64,000 bases of DNA from NCBI RefSeq assembly GCF_013248995.1, contig NZ_JABRPK010000002.1:992001-1056000 (forward strand), given 5' to 3'. The notes below the pieces were generated by a model. That model searched no databases. It saw nothing but the letters and a program-made list of their open reading frames with translations, and had not been told where the DNA came from. Below, piece after piece: positions 27,613-36,496 of the stretch. A program made the translations under genes and the position numbers. The stretch comes from Frigoribacterium sp. VKM Ac-2836. Its GTDB lineage: Bacteria > Actinomycetota > Actinomycetes > Actinomycetales > Microbacteriaceae. Position 1 is the stretch's first letter; each line of letters opens with the position of its first letter.

Positions 27613-28113
27613 ATGACGAACCCGGGCCCCGTGGGGCGACGCTCGCCGATGGTGCCCACCCTGCCGCGGGGCGACGTCCTCGGCACCTACGACACGTATC
27701 CCGAGGCCCAGCGCGTGGTGGACCGGCTGTCGCAGGCCGAGTTCCCGATCAAGAGGGTGGCCATCATCGGCAACGACCTCAAGACGGTCGAACGCGTCAC
27801 CGGTCGGCTGAGCTACGGGCGTGCCGCGCTGGCGGGGGCCGTGACCGGACTCTGGCTCGGAGTCTTCTTCGGGCTCGTCATGGTGGTCTTCGCGACCGAG
27901 ACCGCCACCGCGGCCACCGTGGGAGCAGCCGCCCTGCTCGGTGCGGGATTCGGCATGCTCTACGGGATCGTCAGTTTCGCGATCACGCGTCGCCGCCGCG
28001 ACTTCACCTCGACCCACCAGGTGCTCGCGTCGAACTACCAGATCGTGGTCGATCCCGAGGTCTCCGGCCGGGCGCACGAGATCCTCGCCCGTCCCGAGGG
28101 CCCACGCCGCTGA
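27613..28113 (+). CDS. GSP17M-like (general stress protein) membrane protein
   Basis: A 166-aa protein. Residues about 22-75 form a domain of the general-stress-protein 17M type (GTYDTYPEAQRVVDRLSQAEFPIKRVAIIGNDLKTVERVTGRL in shorter pieces). Two adjacent membrane helices (about 85-125) and a basic tail follow. Function is unknown. ATG 27613 directly follows TTTAAT plus 6 nt, so the transcript should be leaderless. It diverges from the MgtE-like gene, as I remember for the mycobacterial homologue (Rv1234). Confidence 0.85.
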   Translation: MTNPGPVGRRSPMVPTLPRGDVLGTYDTYPEAQRVVDRLSQAEFPIKRVAIIGNDLKTVERVTGRLSYGRAALAGAVTGLWLGVFFGLVMVVFATETATAATVGAAALLGAGFGMLYGIVSFAITRRRRDFTSTHQVLASNYQIVVDPEVSGRAHEILARPEGPRR

Positions 28114-28130
28114 CGTACCCTGGTGTCGAC

Positions 28131-28769
28131 ATGGCACCCCGCGACCCCTCCACGACGGCCACCCGCGCCGAGCGTTTCGCGCGGGGGTGGGTGATCGCCG
28201 TGGCATCGACCCTGGTCGCTGCCTCCTCGCACGTGGCCGGTGGCGGAATGCAGCCGGGCGTGCTGGGCGTGGTGCTCGCACTCGCCGTGGCGGTGCCCGT
28301 CTCGATCGCCCTGGCCGGGGTCCATCTCTCGACGGTGCGGCTGGCCATCGCGGTCACGGTCAGCCAGGTGGCGTTCCACCTGCTCTTCTTCCTCGGCGCC
28401 TCGGACGGTGGCGGCGCCTCCGCCTCGGGTGGGCACCACTCCGCGCTCGTGATCTCGACGATCGCCGACGGGGCGGCGTCCGGTGGTGTCGGCCCGGTCA
28501 TGGTCATGGGCGGCCCCGCCATGTGGCTGGCGCACGCCCTCGCAGCCCTCGTCACGGTCGTCGCCCTGCGGAGGGGTGAGGGCGTCGCGTGGGCACTCCT
28601 CCGACTGGCCGTCCGCGGTCTGAGCGTCGCGCGCCTCCTGACGGCCGGGTACCGACCCGAGGCGCCCGTCCTCCGTCGCCCGCCGATGTCGGTCGGGGTC
28701 CGTCCGCTTCCGCCCGGTCGACGACATCTCACGGCCCGGCCCCGTCGCGGCCCTCCCTGCCCTGCCTGA
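28131..28769 (+). CDS. Unknown membrane protein upstream of ycnI-copC
   Basis: A 212-aa protein with about four to five hydrophobic segments, near residues 20-38, 42-62, 66-86, 112-130 and 134-150. Loops contain His and Met residues (ASGGHHSALV, VMVMGGPAMWLAHA), which are possible copper ligands. It precedes ycnI and copC, so a role in copper uptake is a reasonable guess. I do not recognise the family, and the basic C-terminal tail of about 50 residues looks disordered. TACCCT (28116-28121) ends 9 nt before ATG 28131. Confidence 0.72.
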   Translation: MAPRDPSTTATRAERFARGWVIAVASTLVAASSHVAGGGMQPGVLGVVLALAVAVPVSIALAGVHLSTVRLAIAVTVSQVAFHLLFFLGASDGGGASASGGHHSALVISTIADGAASGGVGPVMVMGGPAMWLAHALAALVTVVALRRGEGVAWALLRLAVRGLSVARLLTAGYRPEAPVLRRPPMSVGVRPLPPGRRHLTARPRRGPPCPA

Positions 28770-28887
28770 CCCCACACGCCGGCGACCCTCGTCGTCGACG
28801 TACCCGACGTGCACGTCCACCGTGCCCTCGGGGCCCATCGTCATGCACCGCAGACCGATCGCCTTCGCGATCGAGAGGACCAGATCC

Positions 28888-29715
28888 ATGAACCGCAGCA
28901 CCACCCCCGCATCCGTCGCGACCCGCCGAGGACGGCCGTCCGCCGTCGTCGCCCGTTCGGCCGCCGCCCTCGGCGCCGCCGCCCTGCTCGCGGTGGCCGC
29001 GCCCCTCGCGGCCTCGGCCCACGTGCACGTCGAGCCCGGTCAGGCCGAGGCCGGCTCGTACGCCACCCTGACCTTCAAGGTGCCGAACGAGTCGGCGACG
29101 GCGGGCACCGTCGGGCTCGTCGTCGACCTGCCCACCGACACGCCCTTCACCTCGGTCTCGTACCAGCCCCTTCCGGGGTGGACGACCGAGGTGACCACCA
29201 GCACGTTGCCCGAGCCCGTCGAGCTCGACGGCACGACGATCACCGAGGCGCCGACCCAGGTGACCTGGACGGCCGAGGGCGACTCGCAGATCGCACCGGG
29301 CCAGTTCCAGCAGTTCGTCATCTCGGCCGGTGCCGTCCCCGACACCGGGTCCATCGCCCTGCCGACCCACCAGCGTTATTCGGATGGATCGGTCGTCGAC
29401 TGGGCCGACGCCACGCCGGCCTCGGGAGAAGAGCCGGAGCACCCCGCACCGACCCTCTACGTCAACGACGCCCCTCCGGCCGACGAGCACGCCGGTCACA
29501 CGACGGGCGAGGACGCCACGACCGCGGGCGTCAGCGCCTCCGGCGACTCGGCGTCGGGCTCGGGTGACGGCGCGGTCGGGCCGCTCTCCGTCGGCCTCGG
29601 CATCGGGGGCCTCGCCCTGGGTGCCCTGGCACTCGTGGTCTCGGTCGTGGCGCTGACCCGTCGGCCCCGTGCCACGGCGTCCGGTGCCTCGGGCCGCGAT
29701 GGGGTGGACGCGTGA
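28888..29715 (+). CDS. ycnI: YcnI-family (DUF1775) copper-binding membrane-anchored protein
   Basis: A 275-aa protein with a signal peptide (cleavage after AASA) that leaves the mature N-terminus HVHVEPGQA. The N-terminal His begins the copper site of YcnI proteins (mono-histidine brace, family knowledge). Residues about 40-170 are the DUF1775 beta-sandwich, with LPGWTTEV and VTWTAEGDSQIAPGQF. A disordered Gly/Ser/Thr linker and a C-terminal helix (VGLGIGGLALGALALVVSVVAL) anchor it outside the membrane. ATG 28888 has GAGAGGA upstream; longer in-frame starts are less likely. copC overlaps its stop. Confidence 0.9.
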   Translation: MNRSTTPASVATRRGRPSAVVARSAAALGAAALLAVAAPLAASAHVHVEPGQAEAGSYATLTFKVPNESATAGTVGLVVDLPTDTPFTSVSYQPLPGWTTEVTTSTLPEPVELDGTTITEAPTQVTWTAEGDSQIAPGQFQQFVISAGAVPDTGSIALPTHQRYSDGSVVDWADATPASGEEPEHPAPTLYVNDAPPADEHAGHTTGEDATTAGVSASGDSASGSGDGAVGPLSVGLGIGGLALGALALVVSVVALTRRPRATASGASGRDGVDA

Positions 29716-30491
29716 CCGCCGCCCTGCTGCGGACACCGCGCCTCCTCGGGGTCCTCGCGATCGCGGGCCTCGGCGCCGCGACCGGGGCCCTCGCCCTCGC
29801 CCCGGCAGGACCAGCGTCGGCGCACGACTACGTCGTGAGCAGCACGCCGGCCGCCGGCTCGACCGTCGACTCGCCTCCGACGGCGGCGTCGATCACCTTC
29901 AACGACGTCATCCTCGATCTCTCGGGCACCGGCAGTTCGAACGTGCTCGAGGTGACGGACGCCGCCGGCCTGCACTACGAGGACGGTTGCTCGACCACCT
30001 CGGGGCCGACCCTCACGGCGGGCGTCGCACTCGGCGCACCCGGTGACTACACGATGACCTACCAGGCGGTGTCCGCCGACGGCCACACCGTGTCGGACGC
30101 CGTCCCGTTCACCTACGCCCCCGCGGCCGGCGCCGCCGAGGGGGTCGGCTCGCCGACCCGTCCGAGCTGCGACAGCGCAGGAGGCGCGGGTGGCGACTCC
30201 GGCGCCACCACCGGCGACGAGACCGACGCGGCCTCGGCCTCGTCCGAACCCCAGGTGACGACCATGGCGACCCCGAGTGACGACGTCGCGGCACCGACGG
30301 CCACGGAGCCCGGGTCGGGTTCGGTGAACACGGGCCTCGTCATCGGGATCGCCGTCGCGATCGTCGTCCTCGCCGTGGCCGGGGTCGCCGTGGCGATCGT
30401 CACGGGCCGGCGACGCGACGCGACGGCCGCCGAGCCCGAGGGCGAGGGACGGTCGGCCCCGCACGAGGACGAGCCGTCCGACGGGCGGTGA
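29712..30491 (+). CDS. copC: CopC-domain copper-binding protein with C-terminal anchor
   Basis: A 259-aa exported protein. Signal cleavage after ASA leaves HDYVVSSTPAAGSTV, the CopC fold with an N-terminal His for Cu(II). The other ligand region is SADGHTVSD. The CopC domain ends near residue 137. A long Ala/Thr/Ser linker containing Cys and a C-terminal helix (GLVIGIAVAIVVLAVAGVAVAIV) follow. The CopD partner is absent here, so the upstream 28131 membrane gene is a candidate substitute (inference). GTG 29712 shares bases with the ycnI stop (GTGA). Confidence 0.9.
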   Translation: MTAALLRTPRLLGVLAIAGLGAATGALALAPAGPASAHDYVVSSTPAAGSTVDSPPTAASITFNDVILDLSGTGSSNVLEVTDAAGLHYEDGCSTTSGPTLTAGVALGAPGDYTMTYQAVSADGHTVSDAVPFTYAPAAGAAEGVGSPTRPSCDSAGGAGGDSGATTGDETDAASASSEPQVTTMATPSDDVAAPTATEPGSGSVNTGLVIGIAVAIVVLAVAGVAVAIVTGRRRDATAAEPEGEGRSAPHEDEPSDGR

Positions 30492-30521
30492 CCGCGCCCC
30501 GCTGAGCGGGACGTGGACCGA

Positions 30522-30558
30522 CGAAGGGCCCCGGGTGCATCGCGCCCGGGGCCCTTCG
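30522..30558. terminator. Bidirectional terminator between copC and pepP
   Basis: A 14-bp perfect stem (30522-30535 with 30545-30558) and a 9-nt loop between convergent genes. Confidence 0.85.
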
Positions 30559-30568
30559 CCGACGGACC

Positions 30569-32074
30569 TCAGTCGCGCGAGATCCAGGTCTCGACGTCGG
30601 CGACCGTGCGGGGGATGCCCACCGAGAGGTTCTCGGCACCGTCGGCGGTCACGAGGATGTCGTCCTCGATGCGGACGCCGATGCCGCGGAACTCCTCGGG
30701 CACGGTGAGGTCGTCGGGCTGGAAGTACAGGCCGGGCTCGATGGTGAACACCATGCCGGGCTCGAGCACCCCGTCGAGGTAGAGGTCACGACGCGCGGCG
30801 GCGCAGTCGTGCACGTCGATGCCGAGGTGATGGCTCGTGCCGTGCACCATGTAGCGACGGTGGTACTGGTGGTCGGGCTTCAGCGACTCGTCGGCCGAGA
30901 CCGGCAGGAAGCCCCACTCGGCCGTGCGTTCGGCGATGACCCTCATGGCCGTCGCGTGGATCTCGCGGAACGCGATGCCCGGGCGCACGATCGCGAACGC
31001 CGCGTCGGCCGCGTCGAGCACGGCCTCGTAGACGAGGCGCTGCACATCGGTGAACCGGCCCGAGACGGGCAGCGTGCGGGTGATGTCGGCCGTGTAGAGG
31101 CTGTCGAGCTCGATTCCGGCGTCGATCAGGATCAGGTCGCCGTCGCGCACGACACCGTCGTTGCGCGTCCAGTGAAGGACGCAGGCGTGGTCGCCCGACG
31201 CGGCGATCGTGTCGTAGCCGACCGTGTTCCCGTCGGCGCGGGCGCGACGGTTGAAGGTGCCCTCGACGAGCCGCTCGCCGCGGGGGTGGGCGACGATGTC
31301 GTCGAAGTCGGCGATCACGTCGGTGAAGCCCCGGCCGGTGACCGTGACGGCCTGTCGCATCTGGGCGACCTCGTAGGCGTCCTTCACGAGCCGCAGCTCG
31401 CTCAGATCACGAGCGAGGTCGGCGGAGGTCGCCCGGGCAGGGGAGGTGTCGTCTGCGTCCGTGGCGGCCGAGGCGGGGCTCTGTTCGGCCGCGGCCTCGA
31501 CCACGGCGTCGAGACGGCGGGTGAGGTCGGGGTCGGCTTCACGGACGACGAGGGTCTCGGCGTCGACCGTGCTGACCACGGCCTCGAAGTCGGCCAGGTC
31601 CCGCGTCGGGAGCCCCAGGTCGGCGGCGACCTGCGTCAACGACGGACGGGGCCCGATCCAGAACTCGCCGATCTCGGGGTTGGCATAGAACTCGTCCGAA
31701 TCGCGTCCGGCGCTCGCGCGCAGGTAGAGGGTGGCGTCGTGACCGTCGGTCGTGGGCTCGAGCACGAGCACCGATCCGGGAACGGTGTCGGAACCCCAGC
31801 CCGTCAGGTGGGAGAACGCCGAATGGGCGCGGAAGGGATAGTCGCAGTCGTTCGACCGGACCTTGGCGGAGCCGGCCGGCACGACCAGACGAGTGCCCGG
31901 GTGCAGCGCGGACAGCCGCGCGCGGCGGTCGGCGGCGAACGGGGCCTGCTCGCGCGGCTCGGGCAGGACGTCGGGGCGGTCGGCCCATTGCGACGAGATG
32001 TAGTCCTTGAACGTGTCCGACCCCGGGGTGGTGGAGCGGTTGGTGGTCGCGCGCGGCGCCTTCTGATCTGCCAT
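30569..32074 (-). CDS. pepP: Xaa-Pro aminopeptidase (aminopeptidase P type)
   Basis: A 501-aa M24B metallopeptidase that removes the N-terminal residue before proline. The N-terminal AMP_N domain (about 45-190) is followed by a linker rich in Ala and Asp, then the pita-bread catalytic domain. The metal ligands are visible: Asp in LIDAGIE, Asp in DITRTLPV, His in HGTSHHLGIDVHD, Glu in TIEPGLYF and Glu in VRIEDDI. ATG 32074 (MADQKAP) is preferred; ATG 32083 is an in-frame alternative. The strand is opposite to copC. Confidence 0.94.
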   Translation of the reverse strand: MADQKAPRATTNRSTTPGSDTFKDYISSQWADRPDVLPEPREQAPFAADRRARLSALHPGTRLVVPAGSAKVRSNDCDYPFRAHSAFSHLTGWGSDTVPGSVLVLEPTTDGHDATLYLRASAGRDSDEFYANPEIGEFWIGPRPSLTQVAADLGLPTRDLADFEAVVSTVDAETLVVREADPDLTRRLDAVVEAAAEQSPASAATDADDTSPARATSADLARDLSELRLVKDAYEVAQMRQAVTVTGRGFTDVIADFDDIVAHPRGERLVEGTFNRRARADGNTVGYDTIAASGDHACVLHWTRNDGVVRDGDLILIDAGIELDSLYTADITRTLPVSGRFTDVQRLVYEAVLDAADAAFAIVRPGIAFREIHATAMRVIAERTAEWGFLPVSADESLKPDHQYHRRYMVHGTSHHLGIDVHDCAAARRDLYLDGVLEPGMVFTIEPGLYFQPDDLTVPEEFRGIGVRIEDDILVTADGAENLSVGIPRTVADVETWISRD

Positions 32075-32121
32075 GCCCACCATTGTCCCGCCAAACGGGC
32101 CGCAGGCCCAGTCGGCGGGGG

Positions 32122-33153
32122 TCAGGCCCCCGTGCGACTGAGTTGGGCGACGACGGGACGGTGGTCGCTGCCGGCGTCGTCGAGTTCGGTCACGACCCGG
32201 AATCCGGTCGGCAACCACTGTTCGGTGGCCATGACGTGGTCGATCGGGGCGCCCAGCAGGGGCGGGACGTCGGTCGGCCAGGTGCCGACCCCGGCATTGG
32301 CGGTCGCCTCCGCGGCGTCGCGGCAGGCGCCGAGGGCTCCACCGTCCGAGCCGAGCCCGGCCATGTGGTCGAGCGTGGCGTTGAAGTCGCCCGCCATGAT
32401 CACGTCGCCCGACCGGCAGATGTCCGCGAGGTAGCCGAGACCGGCCCGCCACTGCCCCATGTGGTCGGGGGTCGGTGAGACGGGGTGGGCGGCGACGATC
32501 GTGGGGCCCTCGCCCGAGACGGGCGTCGCGACGACCGTGGGGAGCACGGGCGTCGTCCGGGCGTCGGTCGTGCCGTCGTCGCCGATCGCGACCTGGTAGT
32601 CGCCGAGGGCAGCGCTGATCAGGAGGGTCGTCGAGCGGCCACTCGCGATCTGGTCGTAGGCCACCGTGTGCACCCACATGGGCTTGCCGGCGGCACCCAT
32701 GGCCTCGGCGACGGCGACGCCGACCTCTCGTCGGGTCTCGGGCAGGGCGATGACGTCGGCACCGACTTCGGTCGCGAGAGCGACGACGGCCTCGGCCCCC
32801 GTCGCCGCGCCGAGCGTGTTCCACGACAGGACGGTGACGTCGGTGGGGGTCTTCTCGACGAAGTCGGTGCGGCCCAGGCCGCGAGCCGTGACGACGCCGG
32901 CCGACAGGACGGCGAACACGAGCAGTAGCACGGCCGCACTGGCCGTCAACGACCGGATCGGTCGTGCGACCAGTCCGAGGACGAGCAGCAGGACCACGAG
33001 CACGCCCGCCACGGCGGCGGCGACGAGCCGGAACGACACCACCTGGCCGACCGGGAAGACGCGCTGCAGCCCGATGGCCTGGGGCCAGAGCGCCAGCAGC
33101 AGGAGGCCGGCGACGGCGAGGACGAAGACGAGGGCGACGAGACGACGGATCAT
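32122..33153 (-). CDS. Membrane-anchored endonuclease/exonuclease/phosphatase (EEP) family protein
   Basis: A 343-aa protein with three N-terminal membrane helices (residues about 5-95) and an EEP domain. Catalytic motifs are LSWNTLG, LPETRREVG, GDFNATLDH, PIDHVM and GSDHRPVVA. The topology places the EEP domain outside the membrane if the N-terminus is inside. Such proteins hydrolyse phosphodiesters (nucleic acids, lipids or phospho-sugars); the substrate is unknown. A TAGGCT on the reverse strand (33163-33168) ends 9 nt before ATG 33153. The pepP start is about 40 bp beyond its stop, so the two may be co-transcribed. Confidence 0.87.
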   Translation of the reverse strand: MIRRLVALVFVLAVAGLLLLALWPQAIGLQRVFPVGQVVSFRLVAAAVAGVLVVLLLVLGLVARPIRSLTASAAVLLLVFAVLSAGVVTARGLGRTDFVEKTPTDVTVLSWNTLGAATGAEAVVALATEVGADVIALPETRREVGVAVAEAMGAAGKPMWVHTVAYDQIASGRSTTLLISAALGDYQVAIGDDGTTDARTTPVLPTVVATPVSGEGPTIVAAHPVSPTPDHMGQWRAGLGYLADICRSGDVIMAGDFNATLDHMAGLGSDGGALGACRDAAEATANAGVGTWPTDVPPLLGAPIDHVMATEQWLPTGFRVVTELDDAGSDHRPVVAQLSRTGA

Positions 33154-33223
33154 GGCCCTTGGAGCCTAGGGGAACCCGACCGCACGCCGTGCGACCGCAC
33201 GGACGGCTCGGATGCCCGCCGCC

Positions 33224-33229
33224 TACGAT
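33224..33229 (+). promoter_or_regulatory. Leaderless-type -10 of the PHP gene
   Basis: TACGAT ends 6 nt before ATG 33236, with only a G-run between. Confidence 0.5.
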
Positions 33230-33235
33230 GGGGGG

Positions 33236-34090
33236 ATGCCCCAGCGTCTGGTCGATCTGCACACTCACTCGAGCGTGTCCGACGGCACCGAGGCACCCGC
33301 CGCCCTCATCGCGTCGGCCGTGCGGGCGGGGCTCGACACGGTCGCCTTGACCGATCACGACAGCACCGCCGGGTGGTCCGAGGCCTCGGCCGCCGTCGCC
33401 GGGACGGGGCTCACCCTCGTGCCCGGCATGGAGCTCAGCACCCGACTGGGCTTGAACAGCGTCCACATGCTCGGTTATCTCTTCGACCCCGCGCACCCGG
33501 GTCTCGTCGCCGAGACGGCCCGCCTCCGCGAGAGTCGCCTCCACCGGGCCGAGCGCATCGTCGAGCGCATCGCCGCGGACTACGACCTCACCTGGGGCGA
33601 CGTCCTCGCGCAGGCCAGTTCGGGGGCGACCCTCGGCAGACCCCACATCGCCGACGCCCTCGTCGCGAAGGGGTACGCCCCCGACCGCAGCGCCGCCTTC
33701 GCGGGCATCCTGCACTGGCGGTCCGGGTACTACGAGCCACACGAGGCACCGAGCCCCCTCATCGGCGTGAGACTCATCCGCGAGGCGGGGGGAGTCCCCG
33801 TCATCGCCCACCCGGCGACGCGGGGCCGTGAGCCCAACGTCTCGAGCGAAGGTTTCGAGGCCCTCGTCGACGCCGGTCTGCTCGGCGTCGAGATCCACCA
33901 CCGTGAGAACACCACCGCGGGCAAGGCCCGACTGCTCGAGCTCGCCCGGCGACACGACCTGATCGTGACCGGGTCGAGCGACTACCACGGCGACGGCAAA
34001 CCCAACCGCCTGGGGGAGAACGGCACCGCCCCCGAGCAACTCGACCGGATCGTCGACGCGGCGACCGGGTGGGTGCCCATCCGCGGCTGA
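33236..34090 (+). CDS. PHP-domain phosphoesterase
   Basis: A 284-aa PHP hydrolase. The metal motifs are DLHTHSSVSDG (N-terminal HxH), LTDHDST, PGMELS, VIAHPA, EIHHREN and GSSDYHG. This is the stand-alone YciV/RnaAM-like or PHP phosphatase type, with proposed substrates 3',5'-nucleoside bisphosphates or short RNAs (family knowledge). The longer in-frame start at 33212 is rejected because a -10 hexamer lies between it and ATG 33236. Confidence 0.91.
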   Translation: MPQRLVDLHTHSSVSDGTEAPAALIASAVRAGLDTVALTDHDSTAGWSEASAAVAGTGLTLVPGMELSTRLGLNSVHMLGYLFDPAHPGLVAETARLRESRLHRAERIVERIAADYDLTWGDVLAQASSGATLGRPHIADALVAKGYAPDRSAAFAGILHWRSGYYEPHEAPSPLIGVRLIREAGGVPVIAHPATRGREPNVSSEGFEALVDAGLLGVEIHHRENTTAGKARLLELARRHDLIVTGSSDYHGDGKPNRLGENGTAPEQLDRIVDAATGWVPIRG

Positions 34091-34137
34091 GCCGCCCTGC
34101 GCCTCTTCGTCCCCGTCGACGGCGGGCCGCACGCGCA

Positions 34138-34174
34138 CGAGACCCCCTCGCCGCGGACGGTCGAGGGGGTCTCG
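34138..34174. terminator. Bidirectional terminator between PHP and DEAD helicase genes
   Basis: A 13-bp perfect stem (34138-34150 with 34162-34174) and an 11-nt loop in the convergent gap. Confidence 0.8.
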
Positions 34175-34188
34175 GTGACGATCGGGTG

Positions 34189-35652
34189 TCAGCCCTGAGG
34201 CTGCGACGACGAGTCGCCCGCGGGGCGGCGGCGTCGGTTACGGCTGCGCTTGCGCGGGACTTCACCCGTGCCGTCGGTGGACGGCGTCGTCGCATCGGAC
34301 GCCTGAGCGGCGCCACGACCCGTGGCCGACGGCTCGCCCGAGGTGCGGACGGGCGCGTCGCCACGACCACGCCCGCGGCCTCGGTCGCCCTGGGGGCCGC
34401 CGGTCCGCTCGCGCGAGCCGGCCGATCCCGCCTTGACCGCCGACAGCGAGGTCGCACGCAGGCGCCCCTTGGTGCCCGCCGGGATGTCGAGGTCGGCGAA
34501 GAGGTGGGGGCTCGACGAGTACGTCTCGACCGGTTCGGGCTGGCCCATGTCGAGGGCCCGGTTGATCAGGGCCCACTTGTGCAGGTCGTCCCAGTCGACG
34601 AACGTCACGGCGATGCCGGTCTTGCCCGCGCGGCCGGTGCGGCCGGCTCGGTGCAGGTAGGTGTCGTGGTCGTCGGGCACGGTGTGGTTGATCACGTGCG
34701 TCACGTCGTTCACGTCGATGCCCCGGGCCGCGACGTCCGTCGCGATCAGGATGTCTTTCTTGCCGGCCTTGAAGGCGGCCATGGCGCGCTCGCGCTGCTC
34801 TTGGTTGAGGTCGCCGTGGACGGCCGCCGCGTTGAAGCCGCGGTCGTTCAACTCTTCGACCAGCTTGGCGGCGGCGCGCTTCGTGCGAGTGAAGACGACG
34901 GTCTTGCCGCGGCCCTCGGCCTGCAGGATGCGGGCGATCACCTCGTCTTTGTCGAGCGAGTGGGCCCGGTACACGACGTGCTTGATGTTCGCCTGCGTCA
35001 GGCCCTCGTCGGGGTCGGTCGCGCGGATGTGGATCGGCTTCGACATGAAGCGGCGGGCCAGTGCCACGATCGGCCCGGGCATGGTCGCCGAGAAGAGCAT
35101 GGTGTGACGTGTGGCCGGCACCTGCTGGAAGATCTTCTCGATGTCGCTGAGGAAGCCCAGGTCGAGCATCTTGTCGGCCTCGTCGAGCACGACCTCTTGC
35201 ACCTCTTTGAGGTTCAGGAGGCGCTGGCCGGCCAGGTCGAGGAGGCGCCCGGGAGTGCCCACGACGATCTGCGCGCCGGCCTTGAGCTGCTCGACCTGGC
35301 CCTCGTAGGCCTTGCCGCCGTAGATGCTGACGATCTTCGTGGCTCGGTTCGAGGTCGCGATCTCGAGGTCGTCGGCCACCTGGACGCAGAGTTCACGGGT
35401 GGGGACGACGACGAGGACCTTGACGCCGGGCGCGGGGTCGAGGCCGATCCGCTGGATGATCGGGAGGCCGAAGCCGAAGGTCTTGCCGGTACCCGTCTTG
35501 GCCTGGCCGATGATGTCTTGGCCGGCGAGGGCGAGGGGAATGGTCTGGGTCTGGATGGGGAAAGGTTCGAGGATCCCCTTCGACGCCAGAGCGTCGACCA
35601 TGTCGGGGTCGATCGCGAGGTCAGTGAATGTCAAAGTGTTGCCCTGTCTCAT
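34189..35652 (-). CDS. DEAD-box RNA helicase (RhlE type)
   Basis: A 487-aa helicase. Motifs in order are Q motif region PFPIQTQTIPLAL, Walker A AKTGTGKT, PTREL, TPGRLLDL, DEAD (VLDEADKML), SAT (LFSATMPG), ATDVAARGID and HRAGRTGRAGKTG. The C-terminal 120 residues are Arg/Gly/Ser-rich and end in RKRSRNRRRRPAGD, a basic RNA-binding tail. It unwinds structured RNA for ribosome assembly or mRNA decay. ATG 35652 follows the upstream TAAACT by 16 nt, and a 16-bp palindrome lies just before that. Confidence 0.94.
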   Translation of the reverse strand: MRQGNTLTFTDLAIDPDMVDALASKGILEPFPIQTQTIPLALAGQDIIGQAKTGTGKTFGFGLPIIQRIGLDPAPGVKVLVVVPTRELCVQVADDLEIATSNRATKIVSIYGGKAYEGQVEQLKAGAQIVVGTPGRLLDLAGQRLLNLKEVQEVVLDEADKMLDLGFLSDIEKIFQQVPATRHTMLFSATMPGPIVALARRFMSKPIHIRATDPDEGLTQANIKHVVYRAHSLDKDEVIARILQAEGRGKTVVFTRTKRAAAKLVEELNDRGFNAAAVHGDLNQEQRERAMAAFKAGKKDILIATDVAARGIDVNDVTHVINHTVPDDHDTYLHRAGRTGRAGKTGIAVTFVDWDDLHKWALINRALDMGQPEPVETYSSSPHLFADLDIPAGTKGRLRATSLSAVKAGSAGSRERTGGPQGDRGRGRGRGDAPVRTSGEPSATGRGAAQASDATTPSTDGTGEVPRKRSRNRRRRPAGDSSSQPQG

Positions 35653-35674
35653 ATAGGGGGATGCCAGGAGTTTA

Positions 35675-35690
35675 GCCCGTCGCGACGGGC
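35675..35690. promoter_or_regulatory. 16-bp perfect palindrome between divergent helicase and ferritin-like genes
   Basis: GCCCGTCGCGACGGGC is a perfect 8+8 palindrome. It lies 22 bp upstream of the helicase ATG, next to its TAAACT, and 17 bp before the TAAGAT of the divergent gene, so a bound dimer could control both. Confidence 0.5.
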
Positions 35691-35718
35691 ACCCTCTCGG
35701 ACCCCGTAAGATGTGGGC

Positions 35719-36438
35719 GTGGTGTCCTGGCCCGGTCGAGGTGCGAAACGCGGCGTCCCGTCCCTGCAGTGGCCGCGGCCCGCCGCGAAGGCGACCCCCG
35801 CGGCGCGGGTCGAGCTCGATCAGTTCACCCCCGACCTGCTGGTCTTCCTGGGGCACGCGGCCTACCTCGAGTTGGCCCTCTTCGAGACGTTGGGTCGTTC
35901 GTCGGCCTTCGCCCCGGACGTCCGCGCGAAAGAGACCACCGGGCGGATCGCGGAGACGACGCTCGCACGGCACCGTGGTCTCGTGGCCGAGATCGAACGC
36001 TCGGGCCACGACGCCACCGAGTCGATGGAGCCCCACATCGCCGCGATCGACGAGTTCCGGGCTCGCACCGAGGGCACCGACTGGTTCGAGGCGATCCTCG
36101 CCGACTACGTCGCGGCCGGACTGCTCAACGACGTGTTCGTGCGATTGGCGGCGGGGTTGCCCGCCGACCACCACAAGCGCATCGTCTCGGTCATCAAGGC
36201 CCACGACGACGCGCCGCTCGTCGTCCGAGAACTCTCGGCCGCCATCGAGGCCGACCCGCGGCTCGCCTCTCGCCTGGCTCTCTGGGGACGCAGGCTCGTG
36301 GGCGACACTCTGCTCGTGGCCCGGGCTGCCGTCGCCGCGTCGCACGTCTCGGCCGACGACGAACGCCTCGAGCCGGTCTTCACCGAGTTGATCGCCGCTC
36401 ATACCCGACGCATGGATGCGCTCGGACTGACCGCCTGA
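35719..36438 (+). CDS. Ferritin-like-fold protein (MiaE-like/tRNA hydroxylase relative)
   Basis: A 239-aa helical protein. The actinobacterial family next to RhlE has a ferritin-like four-helix bundle. Candidate metal residues include Glu in YLELALFETLG, Glu/His in ETTLARHRGLVAEIE, and Glu/His near the end (EPVFTELIAAHTRRMDAL). Function is unknown; a di-iron hydroxylase is only suggested. GTG 35719 is chosen because TAAGAT (35707-35712) ends 6 nt before it; GTG 35713 or 35722 are alternatives. It diverges from the DEAD helicase as in M. tuberculosis (Rv3210c, from memory). Confidence 0.8.
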   Translation: MVSWPGRGAKRGVPSLQWPRPAAKATPAARVELDQFTPDLLVFLGHAAYLELALFETLGRSSAFAPDVRAKETTGRIAETTLARHRGLVAEIERSGHDATESMEPHIAAIDEFRARTEGTDWFEAILADYVAAGLLNDVFVRLAAGLPADHHKRIVSVIKAHDDAPLVVRELSAAIEADPRLASRLALWGRRLVGDTLLVARAAVAASHVSADDERLEPVFTELIAAHTRRMDALGLTA

Positions 36439-36496
36439 CCCACGCCACCCGACGACCTCGTCCTTTGTGGGGACGAGCGCGGTTTCGGGTCTCGTG

